Assembly (NCBI GenBank): GCA_018897535.1 | Contig: JAHIKO010000033.1 | Location: 1 to 7,717 of the forward strand | DNA length: 7,717 nucleotides | Source: Candidatus Dependentiae bacterium | GTDB taxonomy: Bacteria > Babelota > Babeliae > Babelales > UASB340 | Direction of reading: 5' to 3' | Shown: positions 5,481 to 7,717 of the stretch, piece after piece | Layout: each line of letters starts with the position of its first letter | Numbering within the stretch: the stretch's first letter is position 1 | Notes under the pieces: generated by a model | What the model was told of the DNA's origin: nothing | The model's database searches: none | What the model saw: only the letters and a program-made list of their open reading frames with translations | Translations under genes and position numbers: made by a program

Positions 5481-7126
5481 AAAAGATCTTTCGCTGTAAT
5501 ATTTAAAATTTTAAATTTTGCTTTTTCATAATCCCAAGTAATAAATATTGGATTTTGTAGTAAATATTTTTGTGGGATATTTATTTTTGTTTTACTTGTT
5601 TTTATATTGTTTTCGTAAAAACAAAGTAAATCAGTGTTTAGGGATTCGAGATCGGCTCCTGAATTTGTAATGGTTACTTTTAAATAATTTTTATCAAATT
5701 GTGGAATTTCTCTGTAAGAAAATCGATTTTTTTCAACCATTTTTGTACCAAAATGATAAACAGGTAAACTGTTATCTTTTTTTAAAAACCAAACTGCCTG
5801 CGCTGTTCCCATATCGAACCAATAAGGAGGAAGTGCAATAAAACATAATGGTTTTTTGTTTTTAATTTGATTTTGAATAATTTTATTATTAATAAGTTCT
5901 TTAAAACTTGTTGATATGTGATTTAAGACTTTTTCTCGAAGCTTTAGTTTGTTGTGCAAAAAAAGCGCAAATATTATTATTAAACTTACTGATAATATGC
6001 TGTATAAATTTTTATTTTTAAAAAAATTAAAATTTAAGTTTGAATAAGAGAATAAAAAGATTATTCCCATAATAAAAAATGGGATGGATATGTAAATATA
6101 ACGCGGTTGATACTGTATTAAAATTGCCGGCCAGCTAAAAATTAAGACACTAAATAATAAAAAAATAATATTAAGTTTTTTACGATTATGCATAAACAAA
6201 AATAACAATATTACTGCAAGTGAAATTATAATTAAACCATTTATTATTTGGTGATTTTTGGGAAGCCAGGTAAGCATAAACATATCTGAAATATAAGTTA
6301 CAAAATCAAAAATGCGTAGCCCCATTCTATTAAAAAAAGAAGAAAGATTTAGTTCGCAGTTAAATGTTCCGGCATTAGAATTTATTGGAAACATGCTTGC
6401 TCGAGTGATTAAATAAAAAATAGCAACTAACCAGTAGCCAATAGAGATTTTTAGCGCAAATCTTATATTTTTAATATTTTGTACTTTTTCATAAAAATAT
6501 ATTGCAAATATAACCCAAAATGGAAACACGATTGTTTGTTCTTTTAAAAATAAATTACTTGCAAAAAGTGTGCATGAAATTAAATAAAATTTGAGTTTTT
6601 CCGAATCTAAATATTTTTTTAAAAATAATATTGATATTAAGAATACAAAAAGTTCTATTTGGTAGGTTTGGGCACTTGTCCAGCCAAGCCAATTCCACAA
6701 GCTTGGATGAAATGCAAAAAAAAGTGATGCCAAAAATGCAAAAATTATGGGTGCAAAATATGTAAAAATATTAAATAAAATTACACTATTTAACGCATGA
6801 AACGCTATTGTGACCAAATAATAACCGTAAGCATTTGTTGAAAATAAACAATATTGGGGCAAATAATAGATAAACGACATTGGCCTAAATAGCCCCTGTA
6901 AAAAACTTTGTATTTTTATGGCGCTATCAACATTTGAAGGGTTGTATAAATTTTCTATATTACCCTGGGTAAAATAATTTAAAATACATTTATAAGATTT
7001 TATATTGCAGTAATAAAGATTTCCCCAGTCGTCAGTTTTAAATCCCCAATTATAAAAAGGTATTCCCAAGATTGAAATTATTATTAAAAAAAGTATTGTA
7101 GAAACAAATATTTTGTTATTTTTCAT
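5477..7126 (-). CDS. GT-C-like integral membrane glycosyltransferase (paralogue B)
   Basis: This 549-residue paralogue of the next gene has the same plan: an N-terminal span at about 7-25, roughly 11-12 spans up to about 390, then a soluble tail of about 160 residues. The acid pair is Asp32-Asp33 in KTDDWGNLY. Shared blocks are RPMSFIYYLP (81-90), FHALNSVILFNIFTYF (109-124), FFAFHP (136-141), LKEQTIVFP (194-202), QPRYIYISIPF (340-350) and QKYLLQNPIFITWDYE (519-534). As in TMTC/PMT-like proteins, the Lys/Arg-Glu motif before a hydrophobic span is kept. It probably uses a polyprenyl-phosphate sugar made by the GT2 gene just upstream, whose end overlaps this start by 11 bases. No Shine-Dalgarno site precedes the ATG, so translation likely depends on that overlap. 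The soluble tails of A and B differ more than the membrane cores, which suggests different acceptors. Confidence 0.75.
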   Translation of the reverse strand: MKNNKIFVSTILFLIIISILGIPFYNWGFKTDDWGNLYYCNIKSYKCILNYFTQGNIENLYNPSNVDSAIKIQSFLQGLFRPMSFIYYLPQYCLFSTNAYGYYLVTIAFHALNSVILFNIFTYFAPIIFAFLASLFFAFHPSLWNWLGWTSAQTYQIELFVFLISILFLKKYLDSEKLKFYLISCTLFASNLFLKEQTIVFPFWVIFAIYFYEKVQNIKNIRFALKISIGYWLVAIFYLITRASMFPINSNAGTFNCELNLSSFFNRMGLRIFDFVTYISDMFMLTWLPKNHQIINGLIIISLAVILLFLFMHNRKKLNIIFLLFSVLIFSWPAILIQYQPRYIYISIPFFIMGIIFLFSYSNLNFNFFKNKNLYSILSVSLIIIFALFLHNKLKLREKVLNHISTSFKELINNKIIQNQIKNKKPLCFIALPPYWFDMGTAQAVWFLKKDNSLPVYHFGTKMVEKNRFSYREIPQFDKNYLKVTITNSGADLESLNTDLLCFYENNIKTSKTKINIPQKYLLQNPIFITWDYEKAKFKILNITAKDLL

Positions 7127-7717
7127 GATTATTATTCAAATAAAAATTAAAGATAGATTTATAGATAAAATAAGCATCTTTTATTGGTTTGAAGTGTGAA
7201 TTTTTATTATTTTCTATATATATTGTTTCAATTGGTATTTCACTAATTTTCAGATTAAATTTTTTTGCATATAAAAGCATATTAGTTTCATATTCATATC
7301 TGTCACCCGGAATATTGACAAAACTTTCCAATTTTTCTGTGGGTATAAAGCGTAATCCTGTTTGAGTGTCATAAATTTTTTGTTTTGATACAAAAGAAAT
7401 TGCAAATCTGCTTAAAAAATTACCAAGCATACTTCTTAATGGGACTGATTTTGTTCTAAAATATCTTTTACCTAAAATTAATTTATTTAAATTTGTTTGA
7501 TTTGCGAGTTTTGTTATATCGTTTACGCTATGTTGCCCATCTGCATCTGCAGTTATTATTCCCGATAAATTTTGAAAATTGTTTAAACAAAATTTTATAC
7601 CGGACTTAAGAGCTTGACCTTTGCCCATATTTTTTTCATGAATAATTAAATTTATATTTAAATTTTTTATCTTTTCAAATATATCATTAAAGCTTTGGGT
7701 ACTGCCGTCGTTAATTA
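7116..7717 (-). CDS. GT2 polyprenyl-phosphate-type glycosyltransferase, N-terminus outside window
   Basis: The frame is open to the window edge, with 199 residues visible, and starts INDGSTQSFNDIF (7715-7677), the NDGS nucleotide-binding motif of GT-A family 2. The ATG at 7628 is therefore internal. HEKNMGKGQALKSGI follows, then the metal-binding DxD in ITADADGQHS (7554-7525). QTGLRF and GDRYEYETNMLLYAKK further on are typical of the DPM1-like, undecaprenyl/dolichyl-phosphate sugar synthase branch. About 20-30 N-terminal residues are missing, so the full protein would be near 225. No membrane spans are visible, fitting a DPM1-type cytoplasmic enzyme at the membrane. It would make the lipid-linked donor for the two GT-C proteins encoded immediately downstream. 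The stop lies 11 bases inside the next gene. The sugar (mannose, glucose or other) cannot be told from sequence. Confidence 0.88.
   Translation of the reverse strand, partial: INDGSTQSFNDIFEKIKNLNINLIIHEKNMGKGQALKSGIKFCLNNFQNLSGIITADADGQHSVNDITKLANQTNLNKLILGKRYFRTKSVPLRSMLGNFLSRFAISFVSKQKIYDTQTGLRFIPTEKLESFVNIPGDRYEYETNMLLYAKKFNLKISEIPIETIYIENNKNSHFKPIKDAYFIYKSIFNFYLNNNHEK

Noticed and set aside
7116..7628. ATG at 7628 as the true start of the GT2 gene
   Set aside because: The upstream frame is open to the window edge and encodes the essential NDGS motif, so the real start lies beyond 7717.
1..7717. CRISPR arrays, tRNA, rRNA or riboswitches
   Set aside because: No regularly spaced repeats were seen. 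The few gaps are short and AT-rich, without cloverleaf or conserved aptamer patterns.

Overview
The window is a very AT-rich bacterial segment. Every gap and most third codon positions are A or T. It lies inside a cell-surface polysaccharide or glycoconjugate locus. Several genes end in TGA and tryptophan is written TGG, so the genetic code is the standard bacterial one. I cannot assign a taxon from sequence alone. The composition, tight gene overlaps and sparse Shine-Dalgarno sites would fit a low-GC lineage such as a host-associated or candidate-phylum bacterium, but this is inference.

Layout: (1) On the + strand, the 3' end of a GT4 glycosyltransferase (1-268) overlaps by four bases a GDP-mannose 4,6-dehydratase-family gene (265-1230). 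(2) Facing it, and overlapping it tail to tail by 21 bp, is an FkbM-family SAM methyltransferase (1210-2118, - strand). (3) A decayed stretch at 2119-2401 carries a start-less open tail (2179-2328, +) that looks like the C-terminus of a lost glycosyltransferase, followed by a weak hairpin plus T run. (4) A two-gene island (2402-3721) does not belong to sugar metabolism. It holds a PIN-like putative nuclease (-) and, divergent from it, a HEPN-like protein (+) with an R-x4-H motif. The island is bounded exactly by a perfect 17-bp inverted repeat. (5) On the - strand, 7717-3747 is a tightly overlapping run: a polyprenyl-phosphate-type GT2 glycosyltransferase (cut by the window edge), then two tandem paralogous multi-membrane GT-C-like glycosyltransferases.

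How the genes may work together (inference): the dehydratase would supply GDP-4-keto-6-deoxymannose, a precursor of GDP-fucose, GDP-rhamnose, GDP-perosamine and similar sugars. GT4 would add a sugar on the cytoplasmic side and FkbM could O-methylate a sugar. The GT2 enzyme would make a lipid-phosphate-linked sugar that the two GT-C proteins transfer outside the inner membrane. The PIN/HEPN island looks like an inserted accessory module of possible toxin-antitoxin or defence type. It is the most interesting part of the window because both products belong to folds rich in RNases, no classical antitoxin (VapB, MNT) is visible, and inverted repeats mark its edges.
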